A stretch of 64,000 bases of DNA, taken from the NCBI RefSeq assembly GCF_006937785.1, contig NZ_SJEE01000020.1, positions 23,624 to 87,623 on the forward strand, in the 5' to 3' direction. This document shows positions 51,639 to 59,903 of the stretch, one piece after another. Within the stretch, counting starts at the first letter, position 1; every line of letters begins with the position of its first letter. Made by a program: the position numbers and the translations under genes. Under the pieces are notes generated by a model, which was given only the letters and a program-made list of their open reading frames with translations, had not been told where the DNA came from and searched no databases. The DNA comes from Pseudanabaena sp. UWO311. GTDB lineage: Bacteria; Cyanobacteriota; Cyanobacteriia; Pseudanabaenales; Pseudanabaenaceae.

Positions 51639-53237
51639 TTGCCGAATATTAGTGCTATCAGAAACCAGCGCCCAAATTCTACACTTCCCCCAGATTATGT
51701 ACCTTTAAGAATCTGGATAGGAGTTGCAGCAAGTATGCTGGGCGCATTCATGGCAGTATTGGATATTCAAATTACCAACTCCTCACTCCAAGATATCCAA
51801 GCCGCATTAGGAGCAACCCTAGAAGAAGGATCTTGGATTTCCACCGCCTATCTTGTCGCTGAGATTGTCGTGATTCCATTGACGGGCTGGTTATCGCAGG
51901 TATTTTCAATTCGCCGCTACATCTTAGTTAACGCCGCCTTATTTATATTCTTTTCGATCTGTTGTGCATCCGCTTGGGACTTATCATCCATGATTGTCTT
52001 TCGGGCTCTGCAAGGAGCTACAGGAGGGATTTTAATCCCGATGGCTTTTACAAATATGCTAGTTACTCTCCCACCCTCCAAACAGCCTATAGGGATGGCA
52101 TTATTTGGCATTACCGCCACATTTGCACCTTCAATTGGTCCCACCTTGGGCGGATGGCTGACGGATAATTATAGCTGGCACTATATCTTCTATTTAAATG
52201 TCATTCCAGGGCTGTTACTCCTTGCAGGAGTTTGGTATGGGATCAAGCAGCAACCACCAAAGCCAGAATTGCTAAAGCAAGGTGACTGGTGGGGAATTAT
52301 TTCGATGGCGATCGGCTTGGCATCCTTACAAGTAGTCTTAGAAGAAGGTTCCCGCAAAGATTGGTTTAGCTCGTCATTGATTATCACCCTTGGCGCGATC
52401 GCAGCTACATTCCTAGCATTATTTTTCTGGATTGAATTAACGCGCAAACAGCCATTTATCAATTTACGATTACTACGCGATCGCAATTTTGGTTTGGCAA
52501 GTATCGTCAACATCTCATTGGGAATAGGTCTATATGGCTCTATTTATCTGTTGCCTCTATATCTTGTCCAAATCCAGAAATATAATGCTCTCCAAATTGG
52601 TGAAGTATTAATGTGGGCTGGGATTCCGCAATTGTTTTTGATTCCTTTTGTACCAAAATTAATTCAGCTAGTGGATAGTCGTTTGGTAATTGGTTTAGGC
52701 GTAATTGTGTTCTCGATTAGCTGTTTTATGAATTCTGACCTCACCAATCTCAGTGGCATTGAGCAGTTACGCTGGTCGCAGCTAGTTAGAGCGATGGGGC
52801 AACCGCTAATTATGGTTCCCCTATCGGCTGTCGCTACCGCAGGTTTAGCAAAGTCTCAAGCGGGTTCGGCTAGTGGTTTATTTAACATGATGCGTAATTT
52901 AGGCGGCTCGTTTGGGATTGCAGCTTTGGCAACTTTGTTAACGCAGCGCGAAAAGTTTCACTCCAATCGTTTGGGTGATGCGATCTCTTTGTATAATCCT
53001 GAAACACAGCAACGAGTGGATACTTTGACGCAGTTGTTTGTGAGTAAGGGTACAGATTTTAATACAGCACAGTCTCAAGCTTTTCAGGCGATCGCAAGTA
53101 CAGTGAGTCGCGAGTCCTATGTGATGGCTTTTAATGATTGTTTCTACTTTATTGGCTTTGCTTTGCTATTGAGTGGAGTGGCAGTTTTGTTCTTTAAGAA
53201 AGTTAGAGTCTCAGATGCCTCTGGCGGCGGTCACTAG
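51639..53237 (+). CDS. DHA2-type MFS exporter (EmrB-like)
   Basis: A 532-residue carrier with about 14 hydrophobic helices. It has MLGAFMAVLDIQITNSSLQD, the signature of the DHA2 family, and ALQGATGGILIPMAF. It is the expected partner for an EmrA-like adaptor, which lies 6.7 kb upstream at 43606. The start is a TTG at 51639; the frame has an upstream stop at 51618 and no ATG or GTG before the first helix, so TTG is the best choice. Confidence 0.88.
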   Translation: MPNISAIRNQRPNSTLPPDYVPLRIWIGVAASMLGAFMAVLDIQITNSSLQDIQAALGATLEEGSWISTAYLVAEIVVIPLTGWLSQVFSIRRYILVNAALFIFFSICCASAWDLSSMIVFRALQGATGGILIPMAFTNMLVTLPPSKQPIGMALFGITATFAPSIGPTLGGWLTDNYSWHYIFYLNVIPGLLLLAGVWYGIKQQPPKPELLKQGDWWGIISMAIGLASLQVVLEEGSRKDWFSSSLIITLGAIAATFLALFFWIELTRKQPFINLRLLRDRNFGLASIVNISLGIGLYGSIYLLPLYLVQIQKYNALQIGEVLMWAGIPQLFLIPFVPKLIQLVDSRLVIGLGVIVFSISCFMNSDLTNLSGIEQLRWSQLVRAMGQPLIMVPLSAVATAGLAKSQAGSASGLFNMMRNLGGSFGIAALATLLTQREKFHSNRLGDAISLYNPETQQRVDTLTQLFVSKGTDFNTAQSQAFQAIASTVSRESYVMAFNDCFYFIGFALLLSGVAVLFFKKVRVSDASGGGH

Positions 53238-53250
53238 GCTATACAAAATA

Positions 53251-53307
53251 ATAAAACCCAAAAATGTTGCGGCGGGCGTAGCCCGCCGCAACATTTTTGG
53301 GTTTTAT
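53251..53307. terminator. Long perfect hairpin between convergent genes
   Basis: Twenty-seven-base perfect arms with a GTA loop; the core GCGGCGGGC/GCCCGCCGC is very GC-rich and the outer arms are ATAAAACCC/GGGTTTTAT. It can terminate transcription of both the exporter gene and gpmA. Confidence 0.7.
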
Positions 53308-53344
53308 ATGGATCATTTTTTCCTTGGAGTTTTCTTAGCAATCG

Positions 53345-54043
53345 CTAATCGTTTAAGATTTTTTTGCTGATCACCTCTCCAGAAGTGTCAAGCTCATAGG
53401 CGATCGGTACACCTGTCGCTAGTTCTAACGCTGTCACTTCCGATGGGCTGAGATGATCTAACATCATCATGATCGATCTTAGAGAATTTCCATGGGCAGT
53501 AATTAGAACGTTGTCGCCTTGAAGAAGATGGGGTAGAATACGGCTTCTGAAATAAGCATTCACTCGCTTTTGGGTATCTTCTAAGCTTTCTCCCCCTGGT
53601 GGTCGGACGCTATAAGATCTCCGCCACTCATAGACCTGTTCACTGCCATATTTCTTAGCAGTATCCGCTTTGTTTAAGCCCTGCAAATCCCCATAAAATC
53701 GCTCATTGAGAGCTTCATTGGTAAAAATGGGGAGTTCTTCGTCTGGGTTTCCATCATAGCTATTCCAACCATGCCAAACTTGGTCAGACTTTTCATGCTT
53801 AATAATCGGAATTTTGCCACCACAAATGTCATCGCGTTCAGTCAGACAGATCATCGCTGTTTCGATCGCCCTAATTAATCTACTTGTAAAACAGACATTG
53901 ACTCGATAATCACTGAGCCGACAAGATGCGATCGTTGCCTCGGCACGACCACGTTCGCTGAGCGGAACATCTACCCAGCCTGTAAATTTATTGAGCGCAT
54001 TCCAAAGGCTTTGTCCATGACGAATCAAGATGAGTTGAGCCAT
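53345..54043 (-). CDS. gpmA: 2,3-bisphosphoglycerate-dependent phosphoglycerate mutase
   Basis: The enzyme interconverts 3- and 2-phosphoglycerate. The 232-residue protein begins LILIRHGQSLWNALNKFTGW with the phospho-accepting His9, and has VPLSERGRAEA, ERFYGDLQGLNK and the second histidine in ITAHGNSLRSIMM. All catalytic features of the dPGM family are present. It is preceded by repeat-rich intergenic DNA and followed by a strong hairpin. Confidence 0.93.
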   Translation of the reverse strand: MAQLILIRHGQSLWNALNKFTGWVDVPLSERGRAEATIASCRLSDYRVNVCFTSRLIRAIETAMICLTERDDICGGKIPIIKHEKSDQVWHGWNSYDGNPDEELPIFTNEALNERFYGDLQGLNKADTAKKYGSEQVYEWRRSYSVRPPGGESLEDTQKRVNAYFRSRILPHLLQGDNVLITAHGNSLRSIMMMLDHLSPSEVTALELATGVPIAYELDTSGEVISKKILND

Positions 54044-54109
54044 TATTTTCTTCCAGAAACTACTAAAGAACTAAGGACATTTCTCGTAAAGAATCTACCA
54101 TCATATTGA

Positions 54110-54215
54110 TAAAAGTTGGAATTACCCCCTTTAATTCCAACTTGCAAAGGGGGAAGACTAGAAATCTTGTTCCCTCCCCTTTGCAAGGGGAGGGTTAGGG
54201 TGGGGTAAATTGTAA
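54110..54215. repeat. Decayed repeat cluster upstream of gpmA
   Basis: Contains TTGGAATTACCCCCTTTAAT, CTTGCAAAGGGGGAAGACTA and CCCTCCCCTTTGCAAGGGGA with the hairpin CCCTCCCC...GGGGAGGG. It looks like remnants of a degraded cyanobacterial dispersed repeat. It separates gpmA from the kinase gene, on the same strand. Confidence 0.55.
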
Positions 54216-54233
54216 ATAAGAAATCACGTAACA

Positions 54234-57200
54234 TCAGTGATTAAATTCTCTGGATTGAAGTATTTGATATACATCATTATATTGCTCTTCGACATTATTT
54301 ATAAGACTGGCAATTTTGGTGACATCTTCATTAGTATATTCATTAGACTTTATCAGCTCACTACATATAGATTGTAGAGCTTGGCAAGAACTAGAAAGCT
54401 GGATCGCGCCAAAGTTTCCACTTCCACTCTTAAGGTCGTGATTTACGGCTGCTATAGTTACAAAGTCTTGCTTTGTAAAAGCTTCCTTCATTTTGGCGAT
54501 CGCAGATGTAGCATGTTCTAAATAAATATCAATTAATTCTTCTAAATTCTCAGAGCCTACAGACTCTTCCATGCTCGCTAAGATCGAAGAGTCAATGGGA
54601 TGCTGACTATGTTCAACAATGATCGGCTGTTGGGGAATTCTTTGTAGAGATGCAATCAAACTTTTGATTTGTAAAGGCTTAGTGAGATAGTCGTCCATAC
54701 CAGCATTCAGCGCCAAGTCTCGCGATTCTGAGAAAGCATTTGCCGATAGACCGATAATCCGAGGCTGTCGATTTGGTGTTTGCCGAATACTTTTAGTCGC
54801 ATCCAAGCCACCCATGATCGGCATTTGGATATCCATAAAGATCAGATCGTAGGGTCGGCTTAAAAAGTTATTGACGGCTTTTTTCCCATTGTCAACAATA
54901 TCTGCTTGATAACCTAAATTTTCGAGCATCAACAGTAAAATCCTTTGATTTACAGGATTATCTTCTACAATTAAGATCTGGAATGGATAACACCTAGCAA
55001 AGTTCTCATCACCCACAATATTATCGGTTTCACATGAAGGTTGAGGAATTAGTGGAGGATTTTGAGGGGAAAACGTGGTGTCTTTTTGATTAGAAAAAAC
55101 ATTAAGAAATACTTGATAGAGCTTTGATGTAGATATTGGCTTAGTGATGCAATCTCTAAAGCAGGTGGGATAGTTATTCTCGTTGAGAACTACATTAATT
55201 GGAGTTAAGAGAATTAAATCTAAATCAGGGAAAATCTCTTGAATACTTTTGGCTAGTTCTAAAACATCAATTTTAGAACCATCAGCCTCCACTAATTGTC
55301 GATCAATTAAAACTGCCTCAAAGTCAAATGTTGTCAGCAATTGCAGAGCTTCAGTGGCAGTGTATGCGGCTTGGATGTTCATTTCCCAAGGTTGAGCATA
55401 CAATGCGATCGCCTGTTGGATTGTGGAATTAGGGTTAATGCATAAAATGCTCTTGCCTTTTAGTTCTGGGGCGATCGCATTGGTTGTATCTAAATCTTCA
55501 ATGATTGCTTGAACCCGAATGGAGAAGCTAAAAGTTGCCCCCTCACCGACATTGCTGCTAACCCCAATTTCGCCATCCATCAGTTCACAAAGCTGCTTGC
55601 AAATCGCCAACCCTAAGCCAGTGCCTCCATATTGTCCTGCAATAGAATTGTCGGCTTGACTAAAGGCATTAAAAAGTTTGGCGATCGCTTCGGGCGCAAT
55701 GCCGATACCTGTATCGCGCACCTCAAATTGTAATTCGTAAGTGTTAGTTTCGCGATCGATTAATTGTGAATTTACGCAAATTACAATTTCCCCAGATTCC
55801 GTAAATTTAATGGCATTACCGACTAAATTGACGAGGATTTGACGTAAACGGGTATAGTCTCCAATCAACTGTTGTGGCACATCTGGCTGAATAAATGCAA
55901 TCAGTTCGATAAACTTCTCAGTCGTGCGCGATGCCATTAGCTCTAGTACTTCTTCGATGCATTGATGTAATCTAAAAGGCTTTTCTTCAAGTTCAAAATG
56001 TCCTGATTCAATTCGCGAAAAATCGAGAATATTATTGATTACCGATAGTAGAACTTCACCACCTTGGAGAATAGTATTGACATATTGTTGCTGTTGGTAA
56101 GATAGAGCTGTTCTTTGTAAGATCTCAGTCATCCCAATCACAGCATTCATCGGCGTGCGGAGTTCATGACTCATGATGGCAAGAAACTCGCCTTTAGATC
56201 TGTTTTCCGCTTCAGCGATCTGCGCAGCTATCAATTTCGCCTCAGTAAGTTTGCGATCGCTAATATCTTGTGCGGTTCCATAAAGTCTGATTATTTCTCC
56301 TTGATCATTAAATTCTGCATGACCCTTAGTTTCAAGATAGCGATCGAGATGAGCTAAACGTAGTTCTAGATAGCAAGACTCGCCAGTATCCATAGTTCGT
56401 TTGATAGCTTGACACATCTTTTGCTGATCTTCTAGGACATAATATGCTACTGCTTCCTCAAATGTAGGTACACCCAAAGCAATATCACGGTCAAAAATAT
56501 TAAATAGTTCTGCTGACCAAACAACTTCTTTGGTCAAAACATCCAATTCCCAATTTCCAAGTTTAGCAACGCGCTGTGCTTCGACTAGTCTTGCTTCACT
56601 TTTTTGCAATACTTGTTCGATGGCTTTGCGATCGCTAATATCTTGAGCAGTTCCATAGAGCCTGCTTACTTTTCCATTGTCGTCATGTTCAGCATGACCG
56701 AATACTTCTATGTGGCGGTACGAGCCATCGGATTGTTGTCTCCGCAGATCTAGATGATATGACTCACCTGTATTGATTGCTTGTTGGACAGCTTGTGCAT
56801 GGGTTTCTCGATCTTCGGCTATGTACAGTAGCAATACATCTTCATATGTAGGAGGACCTAGAGCAGGATCGCGCTCAAAAATACGAAACAACTCCTGTGA
56901 CCAAGTAGATTCGTTAGACGAAACATTCCATTCCCAATTTCCAAGCTGAGCGACTCGTTGAGCTTCTGCTAATAGCGATTCGCTCTTTTGTAAAGCTTGT
57001 TCAATTGCTTTGCGATCGCTAATATCAAACAGAGAACCGCTCAAAACTTTAGTTTTGCCATCAGCGGCGAAGCCTAGCTGAGCTGTATCTCGTATCCAAA
57101 TGATTGTGCCATTATTGGTAATCATCCTGTATTCGCAACAAAAAAGCTCTCCAGTTTCGATAGTATGTTGAAATTCTTGCTGAACGAGATCATAATCAGC

Positions 57201-58067
57201 AGGATATATATATTCCATCCATTTTTTAAAAAAATTGGTGTTCCACTCTAAAGTTGGAATACCTAAAAGCTCTTGCAATTGGGGACTAATATAGGTTGCC
57301 TCCAAGCCTTCAGTAAGTGTAACTACATAAAAAACATTAGAAACTTGCTCCACTAAATGACGGTACGGATCATCGATCGATCGGGACAAAGTTGCATAAG
57401 CTTGTTCAGAGGCTTTTGCCTGTTCAATTAAGTTTGTTTTAATTTCTCCATGTAAAATGATCTCAATCTGCATAGCGATTTGTTGCAGCATCAGCGCATC
57501 ATCTTGATCCCATGAGCCCTGCAATGACTCTCCATCCAAAACTACGCATTGATGCAATATCAAAAATCCCCATAGTGAACTATCTCCTACTCTCTCTGAC
57601 AAGACAATTGGTATAAGTAAGTAAGCCTTACCAGCAAATATTTCTGCGAAGTTAATCTCGCATCTAGATACTCCCGAAGTATAGAGATCGATGATTTGTT
57701 TTGTTATGTCCTGCCCCCATTGATATTCTTCTCTCAGAATATTTTCAATCTGCTCTTGCGAACAAGGCTCACAATTTGGCGCGATCGCTTCAGCTACGAT
57801 CTTGCCACTGATTCCCATTTCATTGTAATTATCTATAAATTCATCTAGCTGATAGATTGCGATATGTCCATTCTGAACTAAATTTAGTAACTTCGTGGTG
57901 ATTCCCTGAAAAACCTTTTCTAGGTTGTCTAAATGACGAATACTTTGCAAAATTTCAGAGCAAAGTAACATCCTTGAGTTCACTCTTTCCACGACAGCAC
58001 CTGAAATAATGAGCCACATCGCTTCAAGTATCTCATTATTGTCAGCTGATTTCAACCTAAATATCAT
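54234..58067 (-). CDS. Hybrid histidine kinase: GAF, three PAS, HisKA, HATPase, two receivers, HPt
   Basis: I chose the ATG at 58067 (MIFRLKSADNNEI), giving 1277 residues; the frame is open to a GTG at 58142 only through a palindromic repeat. Order of domains: an N-terminal GAF, three PAS/PAC units (each ending near SDRKAIEQ or SDRKLTEA), HisKA with H634 in SHELRTPMNA, HATPase with GTGLGLAICKQL, a first receiver that lacks its acidic residues (ILCINPNSTIQ), a second intact receiver with D1079 in FMDIQMP, and an HPt domain with H1210 in NHDLKSGSGNFG. This allows a full internal phosphorelay. The signal is unknown. Confidence 0.9.
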   Translation of the reverse strand: MIFRLKSADNNEILEAMWLIISGAVVERVNSRMLLCSEILQSIRHLDNLEKVFQGITTKLLNLVQNGHIAIYQLDEFIDNYNEMGISGKIVAEAIAPNCEPCSQEQIENILREEYQWGQDITKQIIDLYTSGVSRCEINFAEIFAGKAYLLIPIVLSERVGDSSLWGFLILHQCVVLDGESLQGSWDQDDALMLQQIAMQIEIILHGEIKTNLIEQAKASEQAYATLSRSIDDPYRHLVEQVSNVFYVVTLTEGLEATYISPQLQELLGIPTLEWNTNFFKKWMEYIYPADYDLVQQEFQHTIETGELFCCEYRMITNNGTIIWIRDTAQLGFAADGKTKVLSGSLFDISDRKAIEQALQKSESLLAEAQRVAQLGNWEWNVSSNESTWSQELFRIFERDPALGPPTYEDVLLLYIAEDRETHAQAVQQAINTGESYHLDLRRQQSDGSYRHIEVFGHAEHDDNGKVSRLYGTAQDISDRKAIEQVLQKSEARLVEAQRVAKLGNWELDVLTKEVVWSAELFNIFDRDIALGVPTFEEAVAYYVLEDQQKMCQAIKRTMDTGESCYLELRLAHLDRYLETKGHAEFNDQGEIIRLYGTAQDISDRKLTEAKLIAAQIAEAENRSKGEFLAIMSHELRTPMNAVIGMTEILQRTALSYQQQQYVNTILQGGEVLLSVINNILDFSRIESGHFELEEKPFRLHQCIEEVLELMASRTTEKFIELIAFIQPDVPQQLIGDYTRLRQILVNLVGNAIKFTESGEIVICVNSQLIDRETNTYELQFEVRDTGIGIAPEAIAKLFNAFSQADNSIAGQYGGTGLGLAICKQLCELMDGEIGVSSNVGEGATFSFSIRVQAIIEDLDTTNAIAPELKGKSILCINPNSTIQQAIALYAQPWEMNIQAAYTATEALQLLTTFDFEAVLIDRQLVEADGSKIDVLELAKSIQEIFPDLDLILLTPINVVLNENNYPTCFRDCITKPISTSKLYQVFLNVFSNQKDTTFSPQNPPLIPQPSCETDNIVGDENFARCYPFQILIVEDNPVNQRILLLMLENLGYQADIVDNGKKAVNNFLSRPYDLIFMDIQMPIMGGLDATKSIRQTPNRQPRIIGLSANAFSESRDLALNAGMDDYLTKPLQIKSLIASLQRIPQQPIIVEHSQHPIDSSILASMEESVGSENLEELIDIYLEHATSAIAKMKEAFTKQDFVTIAAVNHDLKSGSGNFGAIQLSSSCQALQSICSELIKSNEYTNEDVTKIASLINNVEEQYNDVYQILQSREFNH

Positions 58068-58093
58068 TAATGAAAAAAATGTTTGTTTATGGT

Positions 58094-58218
58094 TTACATA
58101 ATTAGCCAAGAACTTGAATTCTTGGCTAATTATGTAAATCACCTAACGATGACTGATTAAAATCAACCCGTTTCAACAGGTTTTAGCTCTTAGCCCACAC
58201 TTGAGTACAGGGCTGAGT
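58094..58218. repeat. Palindromic repeat pair upstream of the hybrid kinase
   Basis: A perfect palindrome ACATAATTAGCCAAGAACTT/GAATTCTTGGCTAATTATGT is followed by a decayed unit AACCCGTTTCAACAGGTTTT and TAGCTCTTAGCCC...GGGCTGAG. Both units resemble the repeat cluster at 63775-63885 (GCCAAGAACTTGAGTTCTTG and TAGCTCTTAGCCAGCACTTG on the other strand). Confidence 0.65.
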
Positions 58219-58282
58219 TTATCTCTATGTTTGTTGATTTGTTACACTTGCAGAAGAACTAATCAACAAATTATCAGCCACT

Positions 58283-59752
58283 ATGATCAGTAACCTGCTC
58301 CAGACCAAAGAGCTACCAAATCTACAATATTCTCCCGTTAGCGATCGCTTTGACGAAACATGGGAAGCCCCTCTCTCGATCTTGTTGGGACTCGGTCGCG
58401 CCGCAGGAGCAGATTTTGTGGAGTTTTTTCTAGAGAGAAATAATTACATTAGCTGTCTCGCTGAAGACGACGCAATTACCAGCATCTCGCCACGGCTGTC
58501 TACGGGAGCAGGGATTCGCGCCTTCAAAGGCAAAGCTGATTGCTACGTCAGTACCAATGATTTGACTTTCCTCGGATTAAAATCTGCTCTCGAAAGAGCC
58601 CTTTCCATTTTAGGATTACAACTTCCCTCTCAAAATTCAATCATTCCATCTATTCATTTGGAACTCTTTCGTGACTATGCCACCAAAAAGAACAAAGAAT
58701 CATGGATCGCCCAATGTAGCCCCATGCGCGAAATGGGTGACATACTCCTTGGCACAAATCAGATGCTTGCCAAAAAAGGTAAACATATCCAATCAAGGCG
58801 ATCGGGATATTTCCGCGATTGGCAGGAAATCCTAGTTGCGGCAAGTGATGGCACATTTGCTAGAGATATTCGCCTTACACAGTCGATTGGATCTAACTTA
58901 CTCTGTGCTGATGGCACAAATCGTTCATCAATTGGGAAGCGTGTTGGCGGCACAAGTGACCCCAGCTATCTCCGCAATTGGAACTACGAACCAGTCGTCG
59001 ATGAAATTATTGAAGCCGCAGGGAAAATGCTCTATGCCGATTATGTTGAATCTGGCTCCTATCCGATCATCATGGCAAACCAATTTGGCGGTGTGATCTT
59101 CCATGAGGCTTGTGGACATTTGTTAGAAACTACGGGCATCGAAGCTAAAACTACACCATTTGCCGAAATGAAAGGTCAAAAGATCGCCCATGAGAACCTC
59201 ACAGCTTGGGATGAAGGACGCTCTGAAGAAGCCTTTGGAACCATCGATATGGATGATGAAGGAATGCCCACACAGCGCACACTCTTAATAGAGAATGGCA
59301 TTCTGAAAAACTTTATTAGCGATCGCGCTGGTGAGTTACGCACAGGTCATCCGCGCACAGGTAGCGGTCGTCGTCAAAGCTATGCTTATGCAGCAGCTAG
59401 TCGGATGCGAAATACCTATATCGATGCAGGTGATTTTTCTTTAGACGATCTTTTTGCCTCAGTCGATAAAGGGATCTATTGCAAAAAAATGGGCGGCGGC
59501 AGTGTCTTGCCTACTGGTCAATTTAACTTTGCCGTTGACGAAGCTTATCTCATTGAAAATGGCAAAATTACTAAACCACTCAAGGGCGCAACCCTGATCG
59601 GCGATGCCAAAGAAATTATGCAAGAAATCTCGATGAGTTCTCGAGATCTAGAACTCGCCGCTGGTTTCTGTGGATCTGTCAGCGGCAGTGTCTATGTCAC
59701 CGTCGGTCAGCCCCATATCAAAGTAGACGCGATTACCGTCGGTGGTCGTTAG
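58283..59752 (+). CDS. tldD: Metalloprotease TldD
   Basis: A 489-residue TldD-family protein with the zinc motif in [18 protein letters not shown] (HExxxH) and the family segments [20 protein letters not shown] and [20 protein letters not shown]. TldD works with TldE/PmbA as a heterodimer that unfolds and degrades flexible peptides, such as CcdA antitoxin and microcin precursors. No tldE gene lies in this window. ATG at 58283; no strong ribosome binding site was seen. Confidence 0.92.
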   Translation: MISNLLQTKELPNLQYSPVSDRFDETWEAPLSILLGLGRAAGADFVEFFLERNNYISCLAEDDAITSISPRLSTGAGIRAFKGKADCYVSTNDLTFLGLKSALERALSILGLQLPSQNSIIPSIHLELFRDYATKKNKESWIAQCSPMREMGDILLGTNQMLAKKGKHIQSRRSGYFRDWQEILVAASDGTFARDIRLTQSIGSNLLCADGTNRSSIGKRVGGTSDPSYLRNWNYEPVVDEIIEAAGKMLYADYVESGSYPIIMANQFGGVIFHEACGHLLETTGIEAKTTPFAEMKGQKIAHENLTAWDEGRSEEAFGTIDMDDEGMPTQRTLLIENGILKNFISDRAGELRTGHPRTGSGRRQSYAYAAASRMRNTYIDAGDFSLDDLFASVDKGIYCKKMGGGSVLPTGQFNFAVDEAYLIENGKITKPLKGATLIGDAKEIMQEISMSSRDLELAAGFCGSVSGSVYVTVGQPHIKVDAITVGGR

Positions 59753-59756
59753 CGTC

Positions 59757-59840
59757 AAGAACAGGCAGCGCGAAGCGCTGCCTGTTCTTAACATATTTTT
59801 ATAAAAAGAACCGCCAAGCAGTTCTTTTTATAAAAATATG
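59757..59840. repeat. Two hairpins between tldD and the second hybrid kinase
   Basis: The first (59757-59789) has arms AAGAACAGGCAGCGC and a GAA loop. The second (59792-59840) has 21-base-class AT-rich arms starting CATATTTTTATAAAAAGAAC. They follow the tldD stop by five bases and may terminate its transcript. Confidence 0.6.
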
Positions 59841-59903
59841 GCTTTTACTTCAGCACAAACCACTGTAAGCTTTCTACTAAAGTGATCAAAAGGTGATCAA
59901 GTC

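Noticed and set aside
54110..54215. Small RNA gene upstream of gpmA
   Set aside because: The C-rich and G-rich blocks look like worn dispersed repeats; no promoter or clear terminator supports an RNA gene.
58068..58142. 25-residue N-terminal extension of the hybrid kinase
   Set aside because: It translates a palindrome (ACATAATTAGCCAAG type); ATG 58067 is a better start.
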